The notes below the pieces were generated by a model. That model saw only the letters and a program-made list of their open reading frames with translations. It had not been told where the DNA came from and ran no database searches. Shown here piece by piece: positions 30,382-38,229 of a stretch of 64,000 bases of DNA. The first letter of the stretch is position 1. Every line of letters starts with the position of its first letter. The translations under genes and the position numbers were made by a program. The DNA is from Providencia heimbachae ATCC 35613. Its GTDB lineage: Bacteria > Pseudomonadota > Gammaproteobacteria > Enterobacterales > Enterobacteriaceae. The stretch is taken from contig NZ_LXEW01000040.1 in assembly GCF_001655055.1 (NCBI RefSeq), forward strand, positions 1 to 64,000. Direction: 5' to 3'.

Positions 30382-31026
30382 AATCACCTCCGCAGGCGAA
30401 TCTGACCTTTGCTGTGTGTATTTTTATATCAATAATAGTGTAATGTTAACTAAATAAAAGTACCTAAGTTCAATATAAATGTGAGTATTTAATATATTGA
30501 TAAATATAAGATTATTACTAATTAGGTGAACTTTTTAAGATTATCAATGGTTACATAACTAATATTCGAATACGGACTGGCAGTTCGAACTGCTTTCGTA
30601 GTGTTGATAATAATAGCACTATTATTACATAAGTCACCACATAACAACTACTTTTTTCTGTTTGAGTAGTAGATGGTGGAGCCGCTTATGATTTTGATAT
30701 TGGTTAAGCTTAATTTTATCAAAAATTTAATATCATTTAATCTGATTATTCATTCTAGTACAAATGATATTAGTTAAGTGAACAAAAGATGTTATAAAAG
30801 ACATATTCTTTATATAGGAATTTCAGCATTTTTAAATAATGTATTTACAATAATGGAATAGGATAAAAACAATTAAACATTAATAATGAAAAATTGCTAA
30901 GCATCATACTTTAAATTACGAATTTATGGCATAGGAGCATATAAAAGTTAACACCCGAATCGCGATATATCACACGCTCATCGGGCTTTATTATTGACGG
31001 TTTTCTCATCTTTCCTTTAGCGAAGA
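30382..31026. other. Long AT-rich non-coding stretch between tomB and mltD
   Basis: About 645 bases without a supported gene. It holds the tomB promoter and the mltD terminator region. E. coli carries acrAB upstream of tomB, so this is a synteny breakpoint. Confidence 0.5.
30954..30985 (-). terminator. Possible terminator of mltD
   Basis: Interrupted stem CCCGA..GCG/CGC..TCGGG, on the minus strand followed by TGTTAACTTTTAT, 42 bases past the mltD stop codon. The stem is imperfect. Confidence 0.42.
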
Positions 31027-32406
31027 CTAAAGGGATAAGTTGAGGGTAACTCCTGGCTTTAGATCTGCCATTTTGACACCTGAATTCCAATTCATTAGGT
31101 CATTCAGTTTGATCCCATGACGCTTAGCAATACTGTAATAAGAATCACCTTTTCTGACTTTATAGGTTCTAATCTTACTGTTAGTCGCTGTCGTTTTTGT
31201 TGCTGAAACTTTCAATGTTTGACCAGGCTTAATGATACTACTCGTTTTAAGCCCATTTAGCTGTTGAATATTTTTAGCTGTAGTATTGAATTTTTTGGCA
31301 ATACTGGCGACTGACTCACCTTTACGTACTTTATAGCTGGCGATTTTAGCTTGTTTTTGGCGAGCGCTCGAAATAGCGGTTGATTGTTTTGTTTTAACTT
31401 GTTGGTTTTGAGCTACGGCAAGGCGGATATTGTTCAATACATCTTGATCAGATAACGAAACCTTCAATTGCTCAGCTTTGGCAGTTGGTAATAAAATATA
31501 ATGCGGACCATCAGGTGAGGTTACACCACGTTTATATCCAGAATTATAGGTTTTAATCGATTCCTCGGTTAGTCCCGATAATTCAGCAGCTTGAGTTAAG
31601 GTAATTTGCTGGCCAACATCAACTTGAGTTAATGCTCTATTCTTATTACTTGTTGGAAGTGTCACTTGGTATTGTTCAGGTGCCCTTAATACTTGACTAA
31701 GCGCTAAAATTTTTGGGACATATTGTTTGGTTTCTTTAGGTAAAGATAATGACCAAAAATCAGTTGGCAAACCTGCGGCTTCATTCTTTTTAATGGCATT
31801 CATGACACACCCTTCACCACAATTATATGCAGCTAAGGTCAGTTCCCAGTCATGGCCAAACATCACATTTAGGTTTTCAAGTAAATCGAAAGCGGCTTTC
31901 GTCGAGGTAAGTACATCGCGGCGTTCATCAACCCATTGGTTTTGCTTCAATCCATAAGAGCGAGCAGTAATAGGGACAATTTGCCAAAGCCCAGCAGCTT
32001 GTGCGGGGGAAGTCGCTTTCGGATTAAATGAACTTTCTATAATAGGAATTAATGCTAATTCCATCGGTAAATTACGTTCTTTAATTTCATCTACAATGAG
32101 GTACATATAAGGTTCAGCCCTTACAGTTACATCATAGATAAAACTTTGTTTTGTTGAGTAACCGTTTGCCAGTTCCCTAATATTAGGGTTATCGGGAACA
32201 TCCATTTTCAGCTCATCACTGATATAACCCCAAAGGTCATAATCGACTTTTGGAAGTTGTCTACTTGCGGCCTGGTTATGTGACGCAATAGTTTCGACAG
32301 TATGATTGGCTGAAGATTTGTTCTGCTTAATTTTTTTAGGGGCTGTTTGGCATCCAGCCAGCAGAACAATGGCGATAAGCGTCGCTATTATCTTCATTGT
32401 TTTCAA
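31027..32406 (-). CDS. mltD: Membrane-bound lytic murein transglycosylase D
   Basis: Lipoprotein that cleaves peptidoglycan glycan strands with formation of 1,6-anhydromuramic acid. Signal MKTMKIIATLIAIVLLAGC carries lipobox LLAGC. The SLT catalytic domain (about residues 95-240) has the catalytic glutamate E124 in PIIESSFNPKATS and the motif AAGLWQIVP, then AAYNCGEG. Two C-terminal LysM domains (about 352-398 and 412-457, SYKVRKGESVASIAKKF and TYKVRKGDSYYSIAKRHG) bind peptidoglycan. The 459 residues match the E. coli protein (452). Upstream is gloB on the same strand, as in E. coli. Confidence 0.96.
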   Translation of the reverse strand: MKTMKIIATLIAIVLLAGCQTAPKKIKQNKSSANHTVETIASHNQAASRQLPKVDYDLWGYISDELKMDVPDNPNIRELANGYSTKQSFIYDVTVRAEPYMYLIVDEIKERNLPMELALIPIIESSFNPKATSPAQAAGLWQIVPITARSYGLKQNQWVDERRDVLTSTKAAFDLLENLNVMFGHDWELTLAAYNCGEGCVMNAIKKNEAAGLPTDFWSLSLPKETKQYVPKILALSQVLRAPEQYQVTLPTSNKNRALTQVDVGQQITLTQAAELSGLTEESIKTYNSGYKRGVTSPDGPHYILLPTAKAEQLKVSLSDQDVLNNIRLAVAQNQQVKTKQSTAISSARQKQAKIASYKVRKGESVASIAKKFNTTAKNIQQLNGLKTSSIIKPGQTLKVSATKTTATNSKIRTYKVRKGDSYYSIAKRHGIKLNDLMNWNSGVKMADLKPGVTLNLSL

Positions 32407-32478
32407 TTATTCTTAATCATTATGTTTAAAAGTCGAACAATAATACTTATCCTACTCGCAGATGACAATCATTAAACT

Positions 32479-33234
32479 TCAATATTGGTCTTTTAATTGA
32501 CGTAGCAGGGTAAAAACGGCTCTTAGTGGTGGATTTGGAATACTTATATTAAGCTTATGTTGTAATTCTGGGTTACCACATTGAAGAAAAATATTAATAT
32601 TTCTTTCATTTTTCAATAGACTAGGAACGGTAGGTTGTTGTTTGTCCCTTGCAGCTGTTACTTTTTCTAAATATTGCAATATAGCGGTATTTTCTGGCCA
32701 AATATGATGCGCAAAATTTAAGTTTGATAAGGTATATTCATGAGCGCAGCAGATTAATGTCTCGTCGGGAAGGGCGGCAATTTTTTGGATAGATTGAAAC
32801 ATTTGCTCTGGCGTGCCTTCAAAAATACGGCCGCAGCCAGCAGAAAATAGAGTATCGCCGCAAAATAAATAAGGGGCTTGGTAGAAGCCTATATGCTCGG
32901 AAGTGTGTCCTGGTAGCGCGATAACTTTAAAGTTAAATTGATTAATTACCACGGAATCCCCTTCATTGACCAGCTCCGTGGCTCCTTTTGATCTCGTTTC
33001 TTTTGAGCCAAAAACAGGTAACTTAGGGTATGAATTTAAAATACCTTTCACGCCATCGGTATGATCATTATGGTGATGAGTTAATAAGATGGCGACAGGG
33101 GTTAGCTGTTTTAAGTTAATTATTTCAAGGACAGGCTCTGCCTCCGCGGGGTCAACGATGATACACTGATGTTGGTTATCAACGAGGATCCAGATGTAAT
33201 TATCGTTTAAAGCGGGTACTCGTACTAACTCCAT
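32479..33234 (-). CDS. gloB: Hydroxyacylglutathione hydrolase (glyoxalase II)
   Basis: Second enzyme of methylglyoxal detoxification; hydrolyses S-lactoylglutathione. The metallo-beta-lactamase motif THHHNDH is at residues 52-58 (H53, H55, D57, H58), with further ligands in LPGHTSEH, LFCGDTLFSAGCG and CAHEYTLSN. The 251 residues match the family. Divergent from yafS with a 33-base gap, the same arrangement as in E. coli (mltD-gloB-yafS-rnhA-dnaQ). Confidence 0.97.
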   Translation of the reverse strand: MELVRVPALNDNYIWILVDNQHQCIIVDPAEAEPVLEIINLKQLTPVAILLTHHHNDHTDGVKGILNSYPKLPVFGSKETRSKGATELVNEGDSVVINQFNFKVIALPGHTSEHIGFYQAPYLFCGDTLFSAGCGRIFEGTPEQMFQSIQKIAALPDETLICCAHEYTLSNLNFAHHIWPENTAILQYLEKVTAARDKQQPTVPSLLKNERNINIFLQCGNPELQHKLNISIPNPPLRAVFTLLRQLKDQY

Positions 33235-33267
33235 AATGACCTCGACACATTAATTAAGGGGAATTTC

Positions 33268-33996
33268 ATGAAGCCTGCGCGTATTGAGAAAAAATTCCAA
33301 ATGCCCGTTAGTTGGTCAGATATCCCTTTTGGTGAACAATACCGTCAAGCGTTGGAAAACCAACTTCGTCCATGGTGGCCGAAAATGTTTGGATTTCACC
33401 TGCTTAAGTTAGGGCATTTGAGCACTGAAATCCAGACTAAAGAATGTATGATCTCTCATCAATTTAATGTCGGAAATAACGATCCTCGTTTTAATCTCAT
33501 TGCAGAACCTGCTGCATTACCATTTTTGGCTAAATCGATTGATGCTTGTTTGATGTCCCATTGTTTGGCTTATAGTCACGATCCTCATTGGGTCATGCGA
33601 GAAATTGATCGAGTATTGATGGATGACGGCTGGTTAATTATTTCTGGTTTTAATCCATTTAGCTTAGCGGGAATAGCAAAATTAGTCCCTATCTTAAGAA
33701 AACAACAACCGTACTGTAGCCGTTTTTTTCCTTCGGTCAGAGTATTTGATTGGCTGAGTTTACTTAATTATGAGGTGTTATATCACCGAAATTGCCAAGT
33801 TATTCCTTGGATGGGGGCAGATAAACGGATCAATAAAAATATGGGCGGAATCGGTGTTCTTAGTGTGATTGTCGCCAGAAAACGCACATACCCTCTTACG
33901 CCAACCCCGTTAAAGTTTAAACAGCCAAAACTAAAAATTGGCTCAGCATTAGGGGCGGCGAAAGAGATAAGTAAGGGCGATCATGTTATGAAGTAA
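33268..33996 (+). CDS. yafS: SAM-dependent methyltransferase YafS-like
   Basis: A 242-residue protein of the class I methyltransferase type. The middle carries the Methyltransf_11-like pattern (LPFLAKSIDACLMSHCLAYS, then PHWVMREIDRVLMDDGWLII), in which an acidic post-motif and the RVL-DGWLII strand are typical. The usual glycine-rich motif I is poorly conserved, as in other YafS proteins. Substrate is unknown. The position between divergent gloB and convergent rnhA is conserved in enterobacteria. Confidence 0.87.
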   Translation: MKPARIEKKFQMPVSWSDIPFGEQYRQALENQLRPWWPKMFGFHLLKLGHLSTEIQTKECMISHQFNVGNNDPRFNLIAEPAALPFLAKSIDACLMSHCLAYSHDPHWVMREIDRVLMDDGWLIISGFNPFSLAGIAKLVPILRKQQPYCSRFFPSVRVFDWLSLLNYEVLYHRNCQVIPWMGADKRINKNMGGIGVLSVIVARKRTYPLTPTPLKFKQPKLKIGSALGAAKEISKGDHVMK

Positions 33997-34006
33997 AGAT
34001 ATTTAT

Positions 34007-34477
34007 TTATTCTTGTGCTGGCTGGTAGCCTGTATCTTCTTTTGTTGGTGAAGACGCCGCTAAACGTGCAAGTTCATCGCATTTTTCATTTTCAGGATGG
34101 CCTGCATGGCCTTTTACCCAACGCCAATCAATAGTATGACCCACAATAGCCTCATCAAGCCGCTTCCATAAATCGACATTTACCACGGGGGATTTATCGG
34201 CTTTTCGCCATTGCCTACGCTTCCAATTGTGGATCCATTGAGTAATCCCTTGGCGAACATATTGGCTATCGGTCGTTAAAATAATATCACAGGGTCTGCT
34301 TAAAGATTCGAGTGCGACAATGGCGCCAAGAAGCTCCATACGGTTATTTGTGGTCAGAAAAAAACCGTCACTGAGTGTTTTTTCATGCTGTTGATAACGA
34401 AGAACGACGCCATAACCACCAGGTCCTGGGTTGCCCAAACAAGAACCGTCAGTGAAAATTTCTACCTGCTTTGTCAT
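34007..34477 (-). CDS. rnhA: Ribonuclease HI
   Basis: Degrades the RNA strand of RNA-DNA hybrids. All catalytic residues sit at canonical positions: D10 ([11 protein letters not shown]), E48 (NRMELL), D70 (TTDSQYV) and D134 (KCDELA), with H124 in VKGHAGH. The 156 residues match E. coli RNase HI (155). It is divergent from dnaQ, with about 60 bases between start codons, the classical rnhA-dnaQ arrangement with overlapping promoters. Confidence 0.98.
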   Translation of the reverse strand: MTKQVEIFTDGSCLGNPGPGGYGVVLRYQQHEKTLSDGFFLTTNNRMELLGAIVALESLSRPCDIILTTDSQYVRQGITQWIHNWKRRQWRKADKSPVVNVDLWKRLDEAIVGHTIDWRWVKGHAGHPENEKCDELARLAASSPTKEDTGYQPAQE

Positions 34478-34536
34478 TTCTGGTAAACTCTACTTATTCA
34501 TAAATTATTAATCATAGTGTGACACAAAAAAAGATG

Positions 34537-35298
34537 ATGAGCACGGCGATAACAAGACAAATTGTCCTTGATACTGAAACCACAGGTATGAATAAGCTGG
34601 GTGTTCACTATGAAGGCCATAACATTATAGAAATTGGTGCTGTTGAGGTGATTAATCGTCGCCTAACAGGGCGTAATTTTCATGTTTATGTTAAACCAGA
34701 CCGATTAGTTGATCCTGAAGCATTTGAAATTCATGGTATTAGCGATGAATTTTTGCAGGATAAGCCCATATTTGCCGATATTGCCGATGAATTTATCGAA
34801 TTTATTCGTGGCGCTGAATTGGTTATTCATAATGCCCCCTTTGATATTGGGTTTATGGATCATGAATTTCGTAAGCTCAATAAAGGGATCCCACCGACTA
34901 CAGACTTTTGTACCGTCACTGATAGCTTAGTTTTAGCGCGTAAAATATTTCCCGGTAAACGCAATAACTTGGATGCACTATGTGATCGTTATTTAATCGA
35001 TAATTCTAAGCGGTCATTGCACGGCGCTTTACTCGATGCTGAGATTTTATCTGACGTATATCTAGCCATGACGGGTGGGCAAACTACGCTTTCATTTTCG
35101 ATGGACTCGGAATCGTCAAATTCGCAATCTGAGCAAGAGATACTTAGAGTTTCACGTCCTACGAATGGCCTAACAGTTGTTTACGCTTCTGATGAAGAAA
35201 TAGTAGCACATGAAGCCCGCTTAGATATTGTTGATAAAAAAGGGGGGAAGCCCTGTTTATGGCGTCAATCTATAGATGAAGAAGAAAACCTTCATTAG
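34537..35298 (+). CDS. dnaQ: DNA polymerase III epsilon subunit (proofreading exonuclease)
   Basis: 3'-5' exonuclease of the replicative polymerase. I choose the ATG giving MSTAITRQIVLDTETTGMN, which matches E. coli DnaQ; a GTG at 34519 and an ATG at 34534 are alternatives without a clear ribosome-binding site. The DEDDh residues are visible: D12 and E14 in LDTETTG, the aspartate in HNAPFDIGFMD, the histidine in SLHGALLDAEI and the following aspartate. The C-terminal tail after about residue 185 (EEIVAHEARLD, GKPCLWRQS) includes the region that binds the alpha subunit. tRNA-Asp follows, as in E. coli. Confidence 0.97.
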   Translation: MSTAITRQIVLDTETTGMNKLGVHYEGHNIIEIGAVEVINRRLTGRNFHVYVKPDRLVDPEAFEIHGISDEFLQDKPIFADIADEFIEFIRGAELVIHNAPFDIGFMDHEFRKLNKGIPPTTDFCTVTDSLVLARKIFPGKRNNLDALCDRYLIDNSKRSLHGALLDAEILSDVYLAMTGGQTTLSFSMDSESSNSQSEQEILRVSRPTNGLTVVYASDEEIVAHEARLDIVDKKGGKPCLWRQSIDEEENLH

Positions 35299-35362
35299 CG
35301 AGTAGATAATTCACTATCAAGGCTAAAAACTGCTCAACTGCGCGATTTATCAAGAAAAAGTG

Positions 35363-35391
35363 TTGACTGAAACATCAAGTGTTCGTAATAT
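35363..35391 (+). promoter_or_regulatory. Promoter of tRNA-Asp
   Basis: TTGACT, a 17-base spacer and TAATAT, followed by a G/C-containing discriminator GCATGGCG. It ends 27 bases before the mature tRNA. Confidence 0.8.
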
Positions 35392-35418
35392 GCATGGCGT
35401 TCCCACTAGGGAACACAC

Positions 35419-35495
35419 GGAGCGGTAGTTCAGTTGGTTAGAATACCTGCCTGTCACGCAGGGGGTCGCGGGTTCGAGTCCCGTCCGTTCCGCCA
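35419..35495 (+). tRNA. aspV: tRNA-Asp (anticodon GTC)
   Basis: A 77-base cloverleaf: acceptor GGAGCGG pairs with CCGTTCC, the anticodon arm CCTGC-CTGTCAC-GCAGG carries GTC at 35453-35455, the T arm has GGTTCGAGTCC, and CCA is encoded. It lies just behind dnaQ, the position of E. coli aspV. The 3' side opens into an AT-rich accessory region, so the gene is a plausible island insertion point, although I found no duplicated 3' end within the window. Confidence 0.97.
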
Positions 35496-35501
35496 AACAT
35501 T

Positions 35502-35532
35502 GAAAGCCCTGAGTCTATGACTCGGGGCTTTC
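35502..35532 (+). terminator. Rho-independent terminator of tRNA-Asp
   Basis: Stem GAAAGCCC-T-GAGTC with GACTC-G-GGGCTTTC and loop TAT, starting seven bases after the tRNA. Confidence 0.87.
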
Positions 35533-36333
35533 TGCATTTCTAATATAAATAAATATCACATATCTACTCACATATATTCCTATCTGTGTAACTTCCAGTT
35601 TAATCTCACTTTTCTAAAGCACTATCCAGTTTTTAGTATGAAGTTCATTACCTAAAGTACATTAACGCTAACGAGGTTTAATTGTGGTGTTTATTCAATC
35701 AGCAGAATTAGCCCATTTTTATGGCTTATTCGCCGATTTACTTAAACAAGCTATCAATAGAATAGATAAATAATTACATCAGGTAATAACATTATCTATA
35801 ATCATATTATTGGTTACTTATAACATCTTAAATCAATATTTTAATTTATTGATTTACATGGAAAAAGAATAACCCACCCGATCTTAATACTATTAAATCC
35901 TATTCATCTAGATAAAAAGTCTTATTACGCGTATTGTGAGTTAAATGATTTTTTAAATAATTCAAAATATTTGAATATGTAACAAATTGAAAGTATAGAT
36001 GATGTTAAGTGTGTTTTTTTAATATAAATACATATAAGCTAAATTATAAAATACTAATTTTTAACATATATAAAACAATATTTTACATTTAAAATCAATT
36101 GATTTATCACATACTTACCAATAAACAAACTACTCTTATTGCGTGTTTTTACTGTACTGAAATAGCAATTAACAACTGACAATCTCATCTCAATAGTTAA
36201 AATCTATCAAAATACTTATTTTGAATGGTATAAACATTTTACTCTTATTTTTATCTCCCTATATCATTACTACACATTACGACATGTAAATAAATAATAA
36301 ATAAAGATTCAATTCACTATTGGAAATATGTTT
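35533..36333. other. AT-rich non-coding stretch at the start of the ecp region
   Basis: About 800 bases, strikingly AT-rich, lie between the tRNA terminator and the XRE regulator. I see one possible short peptide frame at 35684-35776 and no other gene. It must contain the promoter of the regulator and probably H-NS/Hha targets. Confidence 0.55.
35684..35776 (+). CDS. Possible small peptide (about 30 residues)
   Basis: A GTG start with GAGG seven bases upstream opens a frame reading VVFIQSAELAHFYGLFADLL and ending KQAINRIDK before TAA. It is amphipathic or hydrophobic in the centre with a charged C-terminus, which recalls small membrane peptides. I recognise no family, and a frame this short can arise by chance. 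Confidence 0.22.
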
Positions 36334-36648
36334 ATGGAATATAATTCAATCAGTTGTTATGCAGGAAAATTCTTGCGAAAAGCAAGAAAAGAAAAAGACA
36401 TGACAGGTAAGCAATTAGCTAAATTAATGCATATTAGTCAGCAACAAATATCTCGATATGAAACCGGGAGGACATCTTTAACTTTAGATCAGCTAAGCCT
36501 GCTATTAATTTCCTTAGATAAATCGTGGGCGGAGTTAATCCAGGCTATTGAAATTGAAATTGAGTGTGAAAAGAAGTTAATAAATAAAAAAGAGCCCGTT
36601 AATAATTACTCATTAAGTAAGTATTTGACAGAGAGTATTATTAAGTAA
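36334..36648 (+). CDS. XRE-type helix-turn-helix regulator of the ecp-like operon (MrpJ-like)
   Basis: A 104-residue protein with one HTH_XRE domain at about residues 10-65: FLRKARKEKDMTGKQLAKLM then the recognition helix SQQQISRYETGRTSLTLDQL. The C-terminal tail is charged. The same SQQQISRYE motif is in the regulator of the second fimbrial region, and both resemble MrpJ of Proteus, which represses motility when fimbriae are made. I choose the second ATG because GGAAA is at suitable spacing to it; an ATG two codons upstream at 36328 is possible. It precedes ecpA by about 170 bases and takes the place that LuxR-type EcpR has in E. coli. Confidence 0.8.
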   Translation: MEYNSISCYAGKFLRKARKEKDMTGKQLAKLMHISQQQISRYETGRTSLTLDQLSLLLISLDKSWAELIQAIEIEIECEKKLINKKEPVNNYSLSKYLTESIIK

Positions 36649-36817
36649 TAACCTAAATTAAGTTTTTAATGTTATTTTAATGAAAAATAATAAATCCAAT
36701 TAAATTATGGCTATTAAAGCTATGGATGGCGATTATCTTTTATAAAAAACACAGTTAAAAGTGTTTTTTATATTATGTAATTATTTTTGTATGATGAATA
36801 TTAATAGAGAGAATAAT

Positions 36818-37429
36818 ATGTTTAATAAAAAAATGACATCGGTATTGTTGTCTACAATCATTGCTGCTTCTTTTACTTCAATTGCAAATGCAGAGACGCG
36901 TACAGCGCAAGCTACCGCAACATGGCAAGCGACTGCAATTAAAGATACTACGAGTATGCTAGTTGTTACACCATTAAAAAGCCTGACATTTAATTATGCG
37001 GAAGGTCAAAAAAGCTTTAACCAACAAAATGGCGCATTTGATATTGCTATTCAAGGGCAAGCTGGCGCAACTGATTTTAAATTAGCATCTAAAGTTATTG
37101 CAAACACATTAGCAAGAACGACTGATGACTCTAAATTAACCGTTGGTGTTAAATGGAATGGTGAAGATTTAAATAATACAACTGATACTGTATTAATTGA
37201 TACTTCTAAAGGTTTAACTTCAGGTTTAGATAATTTAGCCGCTGATGGTATTTATAACAGCGCAGACCGTGCAACAGACCGTGGTGAATTCACCTTTGTT
37301 ATTGCAAGTGCTGAATCTGCAGGTGCTTCTGCTGATTTTAATTCTTTAGCCGATGGTGTTTGGGACGGTGATGTAAAAGTGCAATTTACTGCAACTTGGG
37401 ATGGCACTTTCACCCCTGTTACACCATAA
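36818..37429 (+). CDS. ecpA: Common pilus major pilin EcpA
   Basis: Structural subunit of an E. coli common pilus (ECP/Mat) type fibre. The signal peptide MFNKKMTSVLLSTIIAASFT ends at ANA before ETRTAQATATWQATA. The mature part matches EcpA closely: KDTTSMLVVTPLKSLTFNYA, GAFDIAIQGQ and the C-terminal GDVKVQFTATWDGTF. No cysteine pair is present, as in EcpA and unlike classical type 1 or Pap pilins. The start is the ATG directly before the signal sequence; upstream in-frame ATGs from 36785 lack a signal. It is the first structural gene of the operon and is followed by a large stem-loop. Confidence 0.92.
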   Translation: MFNKKMTSVLLSTIIAASFTSIANAETRTAQATATWQATAIKDTTSMLVVTPLKSLTFNYAEGQKSFNQQNGAFDIAIQGQAGATDFKLASKVIANTLARTTDDSKLTVGVKWNGEDLNNTTDTVLIDTSKGLTSGLDNLAADGIYNSADRATDRGEFTFVIASAESAGASADFNSLADGVWDGDVKVQFTATWDGTFTPVTP

Positions 37430-37463
37430 GTTATTTTTGATTTTTAAGTAACTATTTAATATC

Positions 37464-37501
37464 ACGATAAAGATAATATAAGGACATAGTATCTTTATCG
37501 T
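37464..37501 (+). promoter_or_regulatory. Intercistronic stem-loop between ecpA and ecpB
   Basis: Perfect 12-bp inverted repeat ACGATAAAGATA/TATCTTTATCGT around a 14-base loop. It starts 34 bases after ecpA and ends 10 bases before the first ecpB ATG. The tail CATTCTATTTATG is only moderately T-rich, so partial termination or 3'-end stabilisation of the pilin mRNA is more likely than full termination. Confidence 0.7.
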
Positions 37502-37511
37502 CATTCTATTT

Positions 37512-38210
37512 ATGAAGTTTATGCCTATGAAAAGAATAGTAATTATTACTGTTTTATTATTTTTATTACCAATTAAAAATAGTCTAGCAGTTAATGTCGG
37601 GAATATTACTGAGATTATATCTTCAAATGAAGAGACATTAGCCAAAGAAATTGAAAATACCGTTAATACAGCAAGGTTAGTTAATCTTAGTATTGAAAAA
37701 ATTGATTCACCTTTAGATGGTGGGAAAGTTATTTCAGTTAACGATCCTAATGAAATATTATCGACGCCGGCAAATTTAATTTTACCGGGTAATGCTAAGG
37801 ACGTTTTTAAAATTATCTATCAAGGTCCTAAAGATGATAAGGAACGTTATTATCGGTTAAATTGGAAAGATGATCCTATTGGTGAAAGTGGAGTTACTCA
37901 AAGTTCTAAATCGGCTTCGGCTACTACGTCTGCGACAATTAGTACTATTTTAGTCGTAACACCTAGAATAGAAAAATTTAATTATAAATACAGTGACTTT
38001 GTTGTTTCAAATCTAGGTAATAGTTCTTTTCGTGTCGTGGCTTCTGGGCCTTGCTTAATTGCGAAACAAAAAGAGGGTGTTGATGGTATTTGTCGTGAGC
38101 GTTATTACCTTATGCCTAACTTAGCAGTAACACTAAAACTCGTTGATCTTAATAATAAAAAATCAAGCGTTGGTATTTGGCATCAAGGGGAGTTCATTGT
38201 TGTCAAATAA
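37512..38210 (+). CDS. ecpB: Fimbrial chaperone EcpB
   Basis: Periplasmic chaperone of the alternate chaperone-usher pathway, expected to cap ECP subunits before assembly. The signal peptide is MKRIVIITVLLFLLPIKNSL followed by AVNVGNI. The chaperone body matches E. coli EcpB: SPLDGGKVISVNDPNEILST, LILPGNAKDVFKIIYQGP, KERYYRLNW, then ATISTILVVTPR and a late cysteine pair. An ATG at 37527 starts the signal peptide directly and may be the real start; neither ATG has a clear ribosome-binding site. It overlaps nothing and is 19 bases before ecpC. Confidence 0.9.
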   Translation: MKFMPMKRIVIITVLLFLLPIKNSLAVNVGNITEIISSNEETLAKEIENTVNTARLVNLSIEKIDSPLDGGKVISVNDPNEILSTPANLILPGNAKDVFKIIYQGPKDDKERYYRLNWKDDPIGESGVTQSSKSASATTSATISTILVVTPRIEKFNYKYSDFVVSNLGNSSFRVVASGPCLIAKQKEGVDGICRERYYLMPNLAVTLKLVDLNNKKSSVGIWHQGEFIVVK

Positions 38211-38229
38211 TTAGGAATGGACTTTAAAT

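Noticed and set aside
30236-30457. 73-codon frame antisense to tomB
   Set aside because: Overlaps the conserved tomB start region on the opposite strand and has no recognisable features.
35419-35495. Direct repeat of the tRNA-Asp 3' end as an attachment site
   Set aside because: I looked for a second copy of the tRNA 3' segment around the end of the ecp region and elsewhere in the window and found none.
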